Shown: positions 1 through 12,326 of the stretch, in pieces
Position numbering within the stretch: position 1 is the first letter of the stretch
Layout of the letters: each line of letters opens with the position of its first letter
DNA from: Cryptolaemus montrouzieri
Lineage: Eukaryota; Arthropoda; Insecta; Coleoptera; Coccinellidae
Direction of reading: 5' to 3'
Assembly (NCBI GenBank): GCA_013387265.2
Contig: JABFTP020000083.1
Coordinates: 50,640,485 to 50,704,484 of the forward strand
Length of the DNA: 64,000 bases
Notes under the pieces: model-generated
Database searches by the model: none
The model's input: only the letters and a program-made list of their open reading frames with translations
Told to the model about the DNA's origin: nothing
Translations under genes and position numbers: made by a program

Positions 1-470
1 TGCTCCAGTATTCTTTTTTGCAAGATTCTTAGATTCTTGCTTAGACCGCAGAACGGTTCAGGTCCGAAGGGTGGGATTCCAGCAGCTGATCTAGCCAGTT
101 CCTCAGCGGCTTAATTTCCGTGTATGCCTTCGTGGCCAGGCACCCACCAGAGGAAAAGAGAAAACCAGGCATCAAGATCGACAAGCACATCGTCCAATAC
201 CGAATCCACAGAAACCGGATCGGCGAGCACCAGAGAAGTGTCGTCTGCAAATTGGACCATGAATTCAGTTATACAACCCAGTGAGTCATTGGTATAAATC
301 AGGTAAAGGAGGGGACCCAAAACCGACCCCTGCGGCGCCCCCTATCAATAGCCCACATCGTTGTATGCTCTTTTTCAGCAACACATTGAGATATTCCTGA
401 TATATGCGACCGAAGCAGATCCAAAGGCCTGCCTCTAATTCCAACCGCATTAAGAGGGTATTTCTATTTA
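1..470 (-). mobile_element. Non-LTR retrotransposon remnant, RT plus RNase H motif
   Basis: On the minus strand the block reads through an RT palm with a PQGSVLGPLLYLIYTNDS-type motif at about 350-290 and the catalytic box FADDTSL at about 250-230. It then jumps to WVPGHEGIHGN at about 150-110, the hallmark of the RNase H domain of I-clade-like LINEs, which continues to the window edge as GPEPFCGL. The two motifs are far too close together, so an internal deletion or a junction of two elements is needed. Several frames are used, so it is non-functional. A related FADD/YADD sequence is at 47.5-47.8 kb. Exact clade is uncertain. Confidence 0.75.
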
Positions 471-2757
471 AAAAATAAAGATCTTCTTTGTGAGAATCTT
501 CTCGACCAGTCTAATTAGTTTCCTACCAAAAAAGAAACATGAAATATTTTTAATGAATTAATAAAAATAAAAATGGACCAATCCAAGCAGTTTTCCAAGA
601 ATTAAAGTGAAACAAGTATTGATCAATTTTATATATTTAAGTACATCAGCAAAACTTGAAAGATATTCCTTGTACCTTAATCTAACTCTAAAAAAACACA
701 ATTTAATGGATTGTACAAAATGTACTTCGTAGAAAATATCGTGTTGGCGACACACTGTCCAATCTATTAAACACGCAACACCTTCGGCGTTCATGAGGAG
801 TCAACACCCTCATAACGTATCATTTTTCTACCCTTCCAGCAGTTTTACAGCAACTCTGTTATGCATTTATTCACAATTGATATCGAAGGGTTGGGATGAT
901 GCCGCCACCCTTATTTCCAACATAGGAAAATTGTTTGTTTTGTCACTTCTATCTTGGATTTCATGACTGTTCAATTGATTTTGATAATGATTAGGCTTTC
1001 GTGACTAACGCAATGATAAAATGCAGCTAAAGCTTGTTCAATATTAATTTTTTAGTTTCTGGAAAATATTTCATATAAATGATAGTTTCAAATGAAAACT
1101 CACCCTCTCTAATATACGGAGGTACTCAATTTGGATCGCCTATTAGAAGTTTTACGAAAATTAAATAAATTCGGCTAATGGAAAACTAGATTAAAAAATA
1201 AGCAGTTTTCTTATACAGGTATTTCATGAGGAAACGGATCCTGTTTAGGTAGTGATAGAGAATTGAATAATGAACTCAAAACACGCTATTATTTCTTAAT
1301 TTCCCCCTCCTTTTACGATATACAGGCTGTGTTGTGAGATTCGCGCGAAATTTCAATAATCCATATCTCCTGAACTATCGATTCGATCTCTTAAAAATTC
1401 TGTGGGATTATCACATTGGTCGACCTCATTAATACTTTGACGTGTCAAAGAAAAAGCGGGACCGTACTAGAAACAATTGAGTTTTTTCGGACTTCAATTC
1501 ATAAGTTCACTCTGTATATCGATATTCGTAATTTCAATATCTTTTAGTAAAATTAGTGTCTTATTATTCTTCTCACAGAGGTTTTTGAGATTTAGCATCT
1601 CTGAGAGATTTGGGAAACAGTCAAGCTGGTTTCTAGAGTTCTGATAGGGCTGACTGCTAATGCAGAAATTCGCTGAATGTTCTCTTGAAATTGTCAAATG
1701 AGTCTGTAATACAAAAAATGTAGAGTTGATGCTTGAAACAGATTATGAAAAAGGCGAGTACCTGTTCTAACAGTTCTAGCTGCACAAGTACCTGGTCTTC
1801 TTCCTATTGACCCTGTTGTCCGACATTTTTTTCCAAGATCATAGATTGTACTTCTTCTGTAATTAGGGGCTGGAAATTGGCGTAATATTTGCCTAGCAAA
1901 TGAACATTCAATGAAATGCTTATCCTCATTTGTTGAAACCATTGTTAACAATTTCAAACGTCAAAAACAAGCAACACCAAGGAAAAAACCATATGTCGTT
2001 TAAAACTCGATGACATTTCATTATTTTTTGTTTATCATATAGTTAATGCATGCAGTCTATGTTCACAGGTTTCACAACGGGAAGTGCATATGATGGTGGA
2101 GAAGAGAAACATTATTAACGACAATTGGCAGAATTCTGAATCAATATTCGAGTTCTACCCCTCAAAATGATGGGAGAGGTTCAATCTAGTGATTAAATTA
2201 CGCTGTTGATTCATTACGACGTCGAAATTTTTTTTTGTTAATATTTGAGGAACTCGGCCATTTTGAATTCGAACAGAAATAAAATTTTGTGTTGGTTTTG
2301 GTAAAAAATGGTTCTTTGTCTTCCTAGAACATCCTAATTCAAATTTAATTTTTGAATGAACTCTAAACTGATTCAAGACATCCCACGTATTATAATTCAT
2401 CATAATACACTTGCCTTCATCCAGATTATTTCGGCAATTTTGCACATTCTCGAATATCAACTTTGCATATACCTCATTTCACGATTTATCCTCCATAATA
2501 GCTGAATTCTAAAATTGAATATCTATTTTTGTTCAATTCGCGTGATAACAGTTTAAACAAGAATCCAGACGATTTAAGGAGACTACAAATTTCTGCATAA
2601 TTAAACTGTAATGTCGAGAATGTTCTATTTTATGAACCCTTTCAAAGACTGCATAGTTATCACTGTTTACCATTTAAGTATAGTGACATGAAAGGTATTT
2701 TATGGGGTTTAAATCCAGATAATACTCCTTCCGAAATTATACGACTTGATTCTGTCT
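471..2757. other. Intergenic, nothing recognised
   Basis: AT-rich DNA with short open frames on both strands, none with a domain I recognise. The longest, about 100 codons on minus at 2,155-2,460, has no splice or family support. No RNA gene or clear repeat was seen. Confidence 0.4.
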
Positions 2758-2869
2758 GTACAGGGTGGTCCAAAATATCATGTATTAATAGAATGGGATG
2801 TTCTCTGTATAACTCCTGAAATTTTCGAGATATTTACCTCAAATTTTGGAATAGTTACAAAATACAAGG

Positions 2870-4985
2870 TATTACATAATAGGTCACAACTCTAGGGGGT
2901 GAATCTAGGTATAATTTTAAGAAAAAAAGTTCATATGAACATAAGTCCGCAAAATCTTCGTTACAGAGCTACAGGGTGTTGAAATTTACGGAAAAAATTG
3001 TTTTTCTTCAAAAATCCTGCAGTTTTTGAGATTTTCAGCCCAAATTTGGAATCCAAGCTAGTTTTTACAGCCTCCTTCATTACACGTCCTAAATTTTGAC
3101 TAGAACCTACAAGGTGTTTTCTTTTCCGGAGCCATGTCTTCTTTTGACCTTTCAAATTTTTTTGCAGTACGCCACTGATCAGCGTACAATCAATTTTCGT
3201 CATCTTCGTTTAATTCTGAAACTTTTTTGACACTTGTAGTTTTTTCGTATCTCCAACCGTTTAAAGTGAAAAATTATTGAATTTGAATTGTATGTTATTC
3301 GTTAAATAAAAAAATAATAGAAATACTCGATATTTCTATCGTATGCCCAAAATTTGCTTTTATTTTGGTAGCTCGTCTTCTGAGACTCAACTTATACTTA
3401 TTCAATATCAAAATAAAAAAGAACAGAACAATGAAAAACACTCTTTGAAATATTTCTGAGGTATTTCTTATCGTGTCAGAACAGGTTATTATTCGGTTTC
3501 TCAATTATTGTACAGTGTGCACTGGAGTGGTATAAACTAAACTTTTGAGATATCTAAAGTCTAAACTATTTAAGTCTGGGAACCTAGGAGGCCATGGTTC
3601 TGGGCCACCCAGACCTATTATCTGTTGTTGAATGTATTATTCAAGAATTTTTCAGCTTCTCCACTGAAATGTACTGGTGCTCCGTCATGTATGTACCACA
3701 TTATGTTTCTCACCAAAAGTGGCACATCCTCGAGCAATAAGGGTAACTCCTCCTCAAGAAATTGCCAATAAGAGGGACCGTTTAGTCTGTTAGGTAAAAA
3801 CATTGGCCCAATCAAATAATTTCCAATTATTTCGACCCAGACATTTAATGAGAATTGTTCTTGATGAGATTCTTCAATCAAATGGGGGTTTTCCTCAGCC
3901 CAATAATGATTATTGTGAAAATTTATGATAGCAGTTCCTTGAAAAGTTAGCTTCGTCTGTGAACATTATTTCTCTATCAAAATGAGTATTTTCTCTAATT
4001 TTATCTAAGAACCATCGAAAGAAATTCAGTCTTGAAGGAAAATCTCGAGGAAGTAGAGTTTGGACGCGTTGAATATGAAACGGGTACAATAAAAAGTCGT
4101 TTAGAGTCCTCCAAACTAGAACATGTGAAATATTCAACTGATTTCCAATTTTTCTTGTACTCACAAATCAATACAATTCAAAACTGCTTCCTAAATATTT
4201 GGAGTTCTCATAGTTTGAGTTGCACCATTTAAATGATTATTTGCAGTAAAAGTACTGGTTTCCCTCAACCTTCTGTGGATATTTGAAAATGTTCGCCTGT
4301 CTGGTGGTACTCGATTTGGAAAGCGCACCTGATATAATCGCCTGCTTCCGTCAGCCAGACCGTACATGTAATGAATATCAGCCAATTCAGCGTTAGTAAA
4401 ATTAGCGATTTTTCTTACAGCAATAACATCAAAAGTCTTAAAACTAATCGTCAATTGAATAAACAATTCGAGCAGACACTGGTCCAACTTTAGCAACTGT
4501 CAAAATAAATAAATGAAAAAAATCAAAGCCTACTAGTAATTTTTTTAATTAGAAGTGCTTTCAATTCAGCGAATGCATACAATCGTTTAATAATTTTTTG
4601 ATCGAGAACGGTTGGAGATACGAAAAAATTACAGGTGTCAAAAAAGTTTCTTTCTTGAACGAAGATGACGAAAATTGATTGTACGCTGATCAGTTTGAAA
4701 GAGCAAAAGAAGACATGGCTCCAGAAAAGAAAACACCTTGTAGATTCTTTTTAAAATTTACGACGTGTAATGAAGGAGGCTGTGGAAAATAGCTTGGATT
4801 CCAAATTTGGGCTGAATATCTCAAAAACTGCAGGATTTTTGAAGAAAAAACAATTTTTTTCGTAAATTTCAACACCCTGTAGCTCCGTAACGAAGCTTTT
4901 GCGGACCTATGTTTATATAAACTTTTTTTCTTAAAATTGCAGGTAGTTTTACACCCTCAAGTTATTACATACTATTATCGTATCT
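2870..4985 (-). mobile_element. Tc1/mariner-superfamily transposon with long terminal inverted repeats
   Basis: Left sequence at about 2,880-3,280 is repeated in inverse orientation at about 4,585-4,985. The shared blocks include the motif TTTTTGAGATTTTCAGCCCA (near 3,020) and, at the inner end, a stretch reading CGTATCTCCAACCG (near 3,247) opposite CGGTTGGAGATACG (near 4,610). The arms are roughly 400 bp, very long for this superfamily. They enclose a transposase remnant on minus. Left of the arm, TACAGGGTGGTCC at 2,759 resembles a typical outer end, so the true left terminus may lie there. The arms have diverged by many substitutions and small gaps, so the insertion is old. Confidence 0.75.
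3560..4496 (-). pseudogene. Tc1/mariner-type transposase, frameshifted
   Basis: Three minus-strand frames together cover a transposase. The N-terminal part (4,496-4,191) contains MYGLADGSRRLYQVRFPNR, typical of an N-terminal helix-turn-helix-type region of insect transposases. The middle (4,164-3,910) includes the first catalytic block MFTDEANFS. The last (3,881-3,618) holds NVWVEIIGNYLIGP and the second block WYIHDGAPVHF. The final block WPPRFPDLNSLDF is read in a shifted frame at about 3,600-3,560. The sequence is a cut-and-paste DDE/D transposase fossil. At least two frameshifts separate the blocks, so it cannot encode active enzyme. It sits between the long inverted repeats. Confidence 0.8.
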
Positions 4986-5339
4986 AACCATCGTTTAACC
5001 ATTTCATTTAGATTTTTTTCCTCTTAGCTATTTTGTATCTGCAACTCTTATCGAGAAAAAAAATTAAAAATTGCCTGTAATAAGGTAGATGAAACAAATA
5101 GTTGCTTGTAGACTTCAGCATCATTTGGATATTTATTGATTCCGACATTTCTTCAATCACTATCTACTCATAAATTTAATTTCGGTTGATCTAGTATTTA
5201 TACATAAAAAACGACTCATTCATTAACAACAATAACTATGGCAAACAACTACTTCACAAAAATTATTATGAATCTCCTCGTTCTACCCTTATAGAGGTCT
5301 AAAATACCAAGGTTCATTGACTGTATTCACTGGTGTGTG

Positions 5340-5410
5340 AGGGCCCATAGGAAGAGATCAACGCTATTTAAGTCGGGAAATCTAGGAGGCCATGGCTGAG
5401 GTTCATATCA
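5340..5410 (-). mobile_element. Fragment of a related Tc1/mariner transposase
   Basis: The minus strand reads a WPPRFPDLN-like block that matches the third catalytic region of the element at 3,560-3,600, at nucleotide level nearly identical over about 35 bp. No other transposase part is adjacent, so this is an isolated scrap. Confidence 0.5.
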
Positions 5411-7620
5411 TCTTATTCACTTATTTTGATATGTTTTATTTAAACACTACCAAGTAAAATCATTTATTTCTTCGTGTAGCCTTATCAACCTAAAGGTTGC
5501 TAGAATGGTATCGATATACAGGAAAGTCCCTTATGTGGTAACTACAGACCTATTTCAATTCTTGAAAACTACCGAGCTTACATGAATATGGTTTCAGGAA
5601 GCTCAAGTAAATCAAACTGGCACTTATAGAGGTGGAAGAATTTGTATTCCATGCTTTTGAGGATATAAAAATCACACAAAAGGTTGAATTGGTTTCATTT
5701 GTTATAAGGAATGTGCCTAAATATTGCAACAGATTTACTCTGCTCTGGTGATAGCCCATCAGGATATCGAAGGAATGGAAAAGCAGACAGTGTAACCGAA
5801 ACGGCAGCAGTTGTTAGGCCAATGGAACCAGAATCTATTCAGATTATTCCATTGACCCACATGCTCTCTTTTTCAAAACTGGAACACCACCAAGGTCCTG
5901 AACTATTGGACAGGATTCTAGGAACTGAGACAGTCAATAAGGCTCATAAAAGATCCCCAATCAAATGAGAGAGTCTCGTGAGTTTCATCAAAAAGTTTCT
6001 ACAAGACTGATAACAAGAACACAACTCGTTAATGTCCATGACGGCGCCGTTCATTACAAAGAAGTTGCGTAGTTTAAAACCTGGAAGTCGAAATTGATCA
6101 TGTTTTGTAAGAATAGAACTGTGGACGGTACAAAATATCTTTCTATTTCAATGAACTGAAAATGGAATTCTATAAATGACGATGAACATGAAGGTGGTTT
6201 TGCTTGAGTATCCAAATTCACGACACTTCACAATCGATTCGAAGATTCAAGAAAATCAAATCGACAATTCTTGATATTTTTATCCATTGTGAGAATCGCA
6301 AGACACACTTGTGAGAACTGACGAAACACCAGTTGTGCCAACTTGAACAACACAAGTTTTCACAATCGTTTTAAACAGATTTTGTGAATAATCAATTCAG
6401 TGTACTTTTTTTGACAGAATGTATGTAGATTCGTTCATTTTGCCTTGTTCTACTCTTCAATTCACTTATATACTGTAACATTTCGATGTGGGTTATTCAA
6501 ATTATTCTGGTATAACCATAAAATTGATGTTTATTACTAACTCTAACTCGACTGCTTTAGTTGTAAATTATTCCATATCGATCGTCGAAATGGGACTTCA
6601 TGAAGGAAAACTCTAATTATATACGTTTCTAATGAAAAACCAAGGTTTAGCCATTATGAAGTTACTTAGAATTAGCATTTAGATGAGAAATTCTTTGATT
6701 AACAAGTTGTCCAATGCTTTTTCTGCTGCACGTTCAAGAAATGGAACCCTTTCGTATACTTCAATACCTTCAAATTCAAGCTACTTTTTTTCAAAATTTC
6801 ATCACTGAAACAACTTGGAAAATTCTCAATTCGTTTCCAAACTTTGGCATTACCAAGTTGCAAGTTTTATCGACCATTCCCGATCTGACCAAACTAAACT
6901 AGAGCAACGTTTTGTTGTATCTTTTTCGCAATACGAATCGTGAAATTTGGAACATAAAATGTAAAATATTTCACTCGCAAACAGATTTATCCCCAGTCTG
7001 ATAGTCTCTATTGGGGAAACAGTTATGACTTCGCTGTTATCGCTGGAGGATATAAATTTCCTTCAGTAAAGACAGGAAATTGGTACCGTATCCTGAAAAC
7101 TTTCTAGTTGAAATTGTAAAGACAAACTTAATGTCGACTTGAGTAAAGAAAATTTTATTATACGAAACGTGGGTGATTCAATTTTGCGATTTAATCTCTT
7201 ACTGGATTATTTCGTTGTCAGTCTGCCTTTCAATTGTTAAGACTCGCTTCTTAACACGTATAGATATAGAGTTAATATTGAATATTCAGGTGTATAAGAT
7301 AGTGTAATAATCTCACTTCTGAGCTAGAGATCGTCAACCCGTCGATCGTGAGCTATGGGTGTATCTCAGGAATTCATGAATCATAAAGAATTTTGGTTAA
7401 AAGTGCAAAAATTCAATCTGAATCGACTTAACACAGAGTTTTTTGAAAAACTCGAAGAGCACCTGAATATCAAAGTGAAATGGTTTGGTATAAATTTTAT
7501 GATACATTTTGGCGAATGCGCCGGGTTTATTGTGAAATAATTCAGTCAATATTCAAAGCCCATTGATAGTTCCTGTGATTAGTATGTTCAAACAGAGCAA
7601 CTTTAACGCTTTACTTATAT
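5411..7620. other. Intergenic, no recognised gene
   Basis: AT-rich DNA with short unassigned frames (for example + 5,711-5,968 and + 7,355-7,540). The segment around 7,490-7,600 recurs in diverged form at 12,655-12,860, so part of it is a dispersed repeat. At 7,620-7,760 two ACAGGGTGT motifs resemble ends of small Tc1/mariner-derived elements. Confidence 0.4.
7490..7605 (+). repeat. Dispersed repeat, copy 1
   Basis: Contains ATGATACATTTTGGCGAATG followed by CGCCGGGTTTATT and, about 60 bp on, a CCCATTGATAGTTCCTGTGA block. The same two blocks occur in order at 12,655-12,860, there separated by an additional stretch of roughly 100 bp. Confidence 0.6.
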
Positions 7621-7779
7621 ACAGGGTGTACTCAATCAATATATGAATTTTTCAATGTTGCTTCCACTAATAGTACCGCAAAAAGTGAAGAATGAAAACC
7701 AATGTAACACAAAAAAAAACAAACTTTTGAGAATATTATACAGGGTGTCTACCATGAAAGGTGCCAAACTTCAGGAGGT

Positions 7780-8460
7780 GATAGTACAAGTCATTTGCAA
7801 CAAAAAATAAATTGAAAACTGGTGTTTATTATTTGATCTTGATTGATTGTTAGGTCTAGGAAATTGATCGAATTGTTCTGTTCTATTTCAGAAGTGAATT
7901 TTATTTTTGGGTGCAGGTTATTGATGAAATTTTCGAATACAGTGAACTGTATGTTTGTTCCTGTAAAACACAATAATGTCATCGACATATCGATACTAAT
8001 ATAGGAAATGTTTACTAAGCTGTTGATTATGAATAGTTTTTCTATGTTATCCATGAAGATTTCTGCTGAAAGAGCTTAAGGGGTTTCCCATCACTTTTAT
8101 AAAAACAATCGTTAAATAAAAACTAATTTTGAGATATTCAAACATCTAATAAAGCCATAGTGTCGTATTTAATTCGTGGATTCGTCATATTTTGTGTTAA
8201 CAAATTATTGATTATATTATACGGATCTTTCGGTGGAATACTTGGAAACAAATTCAAAATCAAAAGAGACTAACTTTGCATTACTTGGAATGACAATATT
8301 TTCTATTTTTCTTATCAAATCATTTGAATTACGAATAGAAAAAGACGGTTTAAAATTACAAAACTTTTTCAGAATATGTATTAAAAATTTGGAAATCTTG
8401 AATACTGGGGCATGTGTGAATGATACCGCTGGTCTTACTGGATAACCATTTTTGTGCAAT
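7780..8460 (-). pseudogene. Penelope-like element reverse transcriptase fragment
   Basis: Two minus-strand frames give PLE RT sequence. The first (8,459-8,217) runs from YPVRPAVSFTHAPVFKISKF to IVIPSNAKLVSFDFEFVSK, which is motif A of PLE RTs with a damaged end. The second (8,054-7,791) has FTGTNIQFTVFENFINNLHPKIKF and NNSINFLDLTI, the region just after the catalytic aspartates. The catalytic YxDD box itself is damaged. It is related to the copies at 10-12.7 kb and 48.5-51.4 kb. No GIY-YIG part or terminal repeat is attached. Confidence 0.8.
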
Positions 8461-10121
8461 TTAACTGAAGTTTAGTAGTAGTATATATAAAAATTTGTTA
8501 GTAAGATATATTTGTAGTATTCATTTAATAATATATTTTAGTAAAATCATCGTTTACTTGTATTTGTGAAAATGGAATTATATCACGTAAAAGCCTCGTC
8601 AATTGAATTTTTAGATATTCAAACAGTTTGGAATTCGAATCAAGAATCTACAGGTAATGATACCGAATGAAAATTATAGTTATATCCGTATGGTTTCGCT
8701 GGTATTAATCTGATTTTTTCAACGGTTACTCGTAAGTCAGTACTTTTCTAGTTTCTGTGGGAGAACGGAAAGCAGTACTCATTCTATGTTTCATTTTCAC
8801 TTTATTGTTGGGAAGAGGATAATTTCGCTTTTTCATTAGTTCATTTTGAAAATCAATAGTTTTTCATAGAACCGAGTCTATATAAGTTCAGAATTCATTA
8901 GATTCACTTTCTGTCCATTTAGAAATCTTCGGAATCGTTTGTGATTTTATTGGAGCTGTATTGCAGCGATTGGAGTGAATAATTTTCAGAAAAAGTAATC
9001 AAGTATTCTTTTGATTTTCTGGATAAATTCCAGTCGTCTGAGGCGTTATAAGTGGTCGGTAATTCTACCGGATTTCCTCGACAACGAATTCAATTAGATA
9101 GTGGAGAGATTTCGAATTTTCTTTCGTTATATTAACCTAGATCAATATCCTAAGGCTATAACTAGGACGTAGGTTCTAGACGAAGATCTCACACACTGAG
9201 ATAAAGGAACTCTGATCTAGCTAGGCATAGGTAATTTATAGGTAGTTTCAATTGTAATTTTGCTATAATTTAATATCATTCAACTTCATTATTTAAAATT
9301 CTTATTTCAAGTAGAATTGAAATACTTTTCCAATTTTAGATATTCTTAAAAAACCATTACAATACTAAACAATCATTACAGAGAATCACGATGTTTTGAT
9401 TATGCAAATTTGCGTTAAATTGAAACTCAATATACATATTTTGATGTGCGCCGAATTTGTCGCATAAAATAATTTCATTTCCTAAATTATCCAGCATAAC
9501 AGCCAATAATTCACAAAGGATGACATACCAATCGACTAATATGCACAACATAATTGAAACAGATATTGGATAATTTCAATTTTAATGCAAGTTTTTCATT
9601 AATATTATATCCTCCCAATATACCTGCATCCATTATTGCATGCATTAGATTGATTAGATTGTTTTAGTTGCATAGTTGCATGAATGATATTTAAAATTGC
9701 TTCTCGTCCTTCTTATTCTACAGATTTAACTCCCAGCGATAACATTATCTTAAAAAATGTTCCAGCAAAGAATATTTTGTTCGATGAAAAGATAAATTAC
9801 ACTTCGCTTCTGATGAAAATATTTCTACCAAAAAGAATTATTTGAGAACCTCAGGAATTAATGAATTATGAAGAATTGATAATAAACGTGCAAAAATCTA
9901 GAAACATCTAGAATAGAACAAGATCTTTCTAAGATATATTGCAAAATATGTATATTGCCATTTGAAAAATTCATGTGTTCTTTTTGACAGGTGTTGTCAG
10001 AAGTATCAAATACTTTCTATCAGAAGTTATAAATAATGAAAAACAAAGTCAACCTATGCAAAAGCTTTCCTACTTGAAGATTGCTTAAATATTGAAGTAA
10101 GTTCACACAAAATTATGACTT
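8461..10121. other. Intergenic, nothing firmly recognised
   Basis: AT-rich. A short open frame at 8,572-8,670 on + starts MELYHVKASSIEF and ends at a possible GT donor, but there is no supporting family or partner exon. Nothing else was seen. Confidence 0.35.
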
Positions 10122-10765
10122 GTTGAGGAGGTCATTACTTGAAGAAAATCGATATGCATATTTTCAATGAAATAAAACTGTGGTATTTAGATTTTCACTA
10201 TATTAACAAAACTATGACCGGTTTCACCACACTGTGGCTTCATCAGATAGATACAAACTAATGAATAGAATTATTCCTTATATATTATTCTTATTTTCTA
10301 CTTAATATTACATAAGTACAAGGGTATGTTGGAAAACCCATCGGAGTTGCTTACTTTATGAAATGAAAAGATTGAGTAAAGGAGAAGGATTTAGATCTAA
10401 TTCTTTTCTTCGTTAATCTCTAAAATTTCCCATAGATTGAGTTTTTGTCTATCATTTTCATTATGTAAAATTTTGAGATTATCATTAGAGTCATGGTATT
10501 CTTCGAGTAAGTGATTAGAATAATGGGAATCTGATTAATGATAATTAATATTACGTTTGTGCTCGGATAATCTAACTTTGAAAGTTCTACCAATATAAAT
10601 TTCATTAAAATCTCCGCAAGACAGTTTATAAACACCGGATTTATTACTTTTATCAATTTTAGATTCACAATTTTCGATATGTCGGCCTAAAGAATTATCA
10701 GTTCGGAATGCTATATTGAAATTATAATGAGAGAGGAATGATTTTAATTTCAGACTAATTTAATT
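10122..10765 (-). mobile_element. Penelope-like element (lineage 2), inverted 5' partial copy
   Basis: Minus-strand partial PLE. It carries the pre-terminal coding end, a GIY-YIG region readable as SGVYKLSCGDFNEIYIGRTF at about 10,640-10,580, and the terminal segment with a hammerhead motif at 10,212-10,250. The same terminal sequence recurs on + at 10,950-11,224 and again at 12,430-12,655. It stands head-to-head with the + copy starting at about 10,766. This is the extra inverted partial copy often found at the 5' side of Penelope insertions. Confidence 0.8.
10212..10250 (-). ncRNA. Hammerhead ribozyme motif, PLE lineage 2 left end
   Basis: Read on minus: CTAT (stem I), CTGATGA core, a stem II of CCAC/GTGG, GAAA, a very short AC/GT stem III, the GTC cleavage triplet, then ATAG closing stem I. 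Hammerheads with minimal stem III are known from Penelope-like elements. Motif is seen; cleavage is not shown. Confidence 0.7.
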
Positions 10766-11224
10766 ATCATAATGCAGATTCCCATTATTCTAATCACTTA
10801 CTCGAAGAAAACCATAACTTTAATGATAATTTCAAAATTTTACACAATGAAAATAATAGAGAAAAACTCAATCTATGGGAAATTTTAGAGATTAACAAAG
10901 AAAAGAATTCAGGTGAGTTACTTAATAGTCAATTAGATCTAAATCCTTCTCCTTTACCCCATCTTTTCAATTCATAAAGTGAGCAACTCCGATGGGTTTT
11001 CCAACATACCCCTTGTACTTGTGCCTAATGTAATATTAAGTAGGAAATAAGAATATTATATAAGGAATAAATCTGTTTATTAGTTTGTATCTATCTGATA
11101 AAGCCACAGTGTGGTGAAACCGTGGTCATAGTTTTGTTGATATAGTGAAAATCTAAATACCATAGTTTTATTTCATTAAAAATATGTATATCGATTTTCA
11201 TCAAGTAATGACCTCCTCAATCAA
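10766..11224 (+). mobile_element. Penelope-like element (lineage 2), upstream terminal repeat (pLTR)
   Basis: Plus-strand copy of the PLE 3' coding end and terminal segment, from a CAGATTCCCATTATTCTAAT block to the GACCTCCTCAA boundary. It is the mirror of 10,122-10,765 and a direct repeat of 12,327-12,655, so it acts as the upstream pseudo-LTR of the element that follows. Its hammerhead core is damaged (see 11,091-11,131). Confidence 0.75.
11091..11131 (+). ncRNA. Mutated hammerhead motif, PLE lineage 2
   Basis: Same architecture as at 10,212-10,250, but the core reads CTGATAA instead of CTGATGA and two bases are inserted in the GAAACCGGTC segment. Likely inactive. Confidence 0.6.
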
Positions 11225-12326
11225 ATTATTGAAAGAAGCTGAGACAAGCTTTTTGGTCATTTGGTATTTCAAGCTAATTCTAAGATGTGCGACCAACACG
11301 CAAAATATCTGGTTCCTATCCAATTGTTTGAAGAACGAAATATTTCAGAAATATATAAAACTGAAGACACATAAGAAGAAGGCAAGAAGAAATGGTTGAA
11401 GTTAGACATCAAGTTCCAATACAGTCAACGGGACAACTACAACATCTTTTTAAAGGTAATCCATTCATAGATTGCATTCAGTAGAACTTGACATCTTAGA
11501 TTCCGTTACAAGATTCAAAATTCATTCATTAATTCACAAAAAGTATTAAATTAATAGAATTATTGAGTAATAAACCTGAAACTTCACAAATCAAGTCCAA
11601 ATTTTCCGATCACCAATTTTATGATAGGTTCAGTAATCTTTCAGATGCTAATTTTTCCAAAGATGAAGTTTCACTTCTAGAAAAGGGTTATAAACACAAT
11701 TTAGAGTCAAATAACGCTCGTCTCCATTTCGATCTGCTAGGAATTGAAACCGAAATAGCCCTAAATTATTCACCGAAGCCAAACACCTAAAACACTTCAG
11801 CGTTACTACTTCAAAAAGAGTTCAATAGTTTTCAACCTAAGAAATTCGAAAATACAGCTTTAAAGTCCATTTAATCTAAGTCTGCATCTGAAGATATCAT
11901 ATTCACTGAAGCAGACAAAGATCATACAGTAGTAGCCTTAAATAAAGCAGATTATTTATTGAAAACCCAAAATTTCATTGAATCAGGTAGTTATGAAAAA
12001 ATTGATAAAGATTCAAACAATAAATTTCAATGCATAGTAAAAACGCTTAAGAGTATGTCAAGTCTATAATACCTTGATAGAACAGGGCATTCCATTAGAT
12101 CAGTAGTTTTATATTTTCAAGCTCCAGCTTCAAAACTTTCATGCTTTCTCATAGACATCATTCAACAGTACGCTAATTTTGAATCTAAATTCCCAAAAAA
12201 ACCTTCAGTCCTAATAAATAAAATTCAGCACACGATACTATTCTACCACCGAACGCTAAACTTATGTCATGGGATGTAGTAAATCTCTTCCCTAGTGTTC
12301 CACCTAGTGATACCGTGAAACTCATC
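11225..12326 (+). pseudogene. Penelope-like element ORF, 5' two thirds, broken
   Basis: Plus-strand PLE coding sequence in several frames. The N-terminal basic region reads FLSNCLKNEIFQKYIKLKT at about 11,320. Then comes FSKDEVSLLEKGYKHNLES at 11,653-11,711, a conserved block upstream of PLE RT. EADKDHTVVALNKADYLLKT follows at about 11,909, and motif A reads KLMSWDVVNLFPSVPP at about 12,258-12,305. After motif A the sequence jumps at about 12,327 to the C-terminal end, so palm motifs B-C and the GIY-YIG domain are deleted. Stops and frameshifts are scattered through it. Confidence 0.8.

Noticed and set aside
2155..2460. 101-codon frame on -
   Set aside because: No family, no splice context, and length expected by chance in this much AT-rich DNA.
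8572..8670. Possible small first exon MELYHVKASSIEFLDIQ ending at a GT
   Set aside because: No partner exon, no promoter pair and no recognisable family; kept only as a remark in the intergenic entry.
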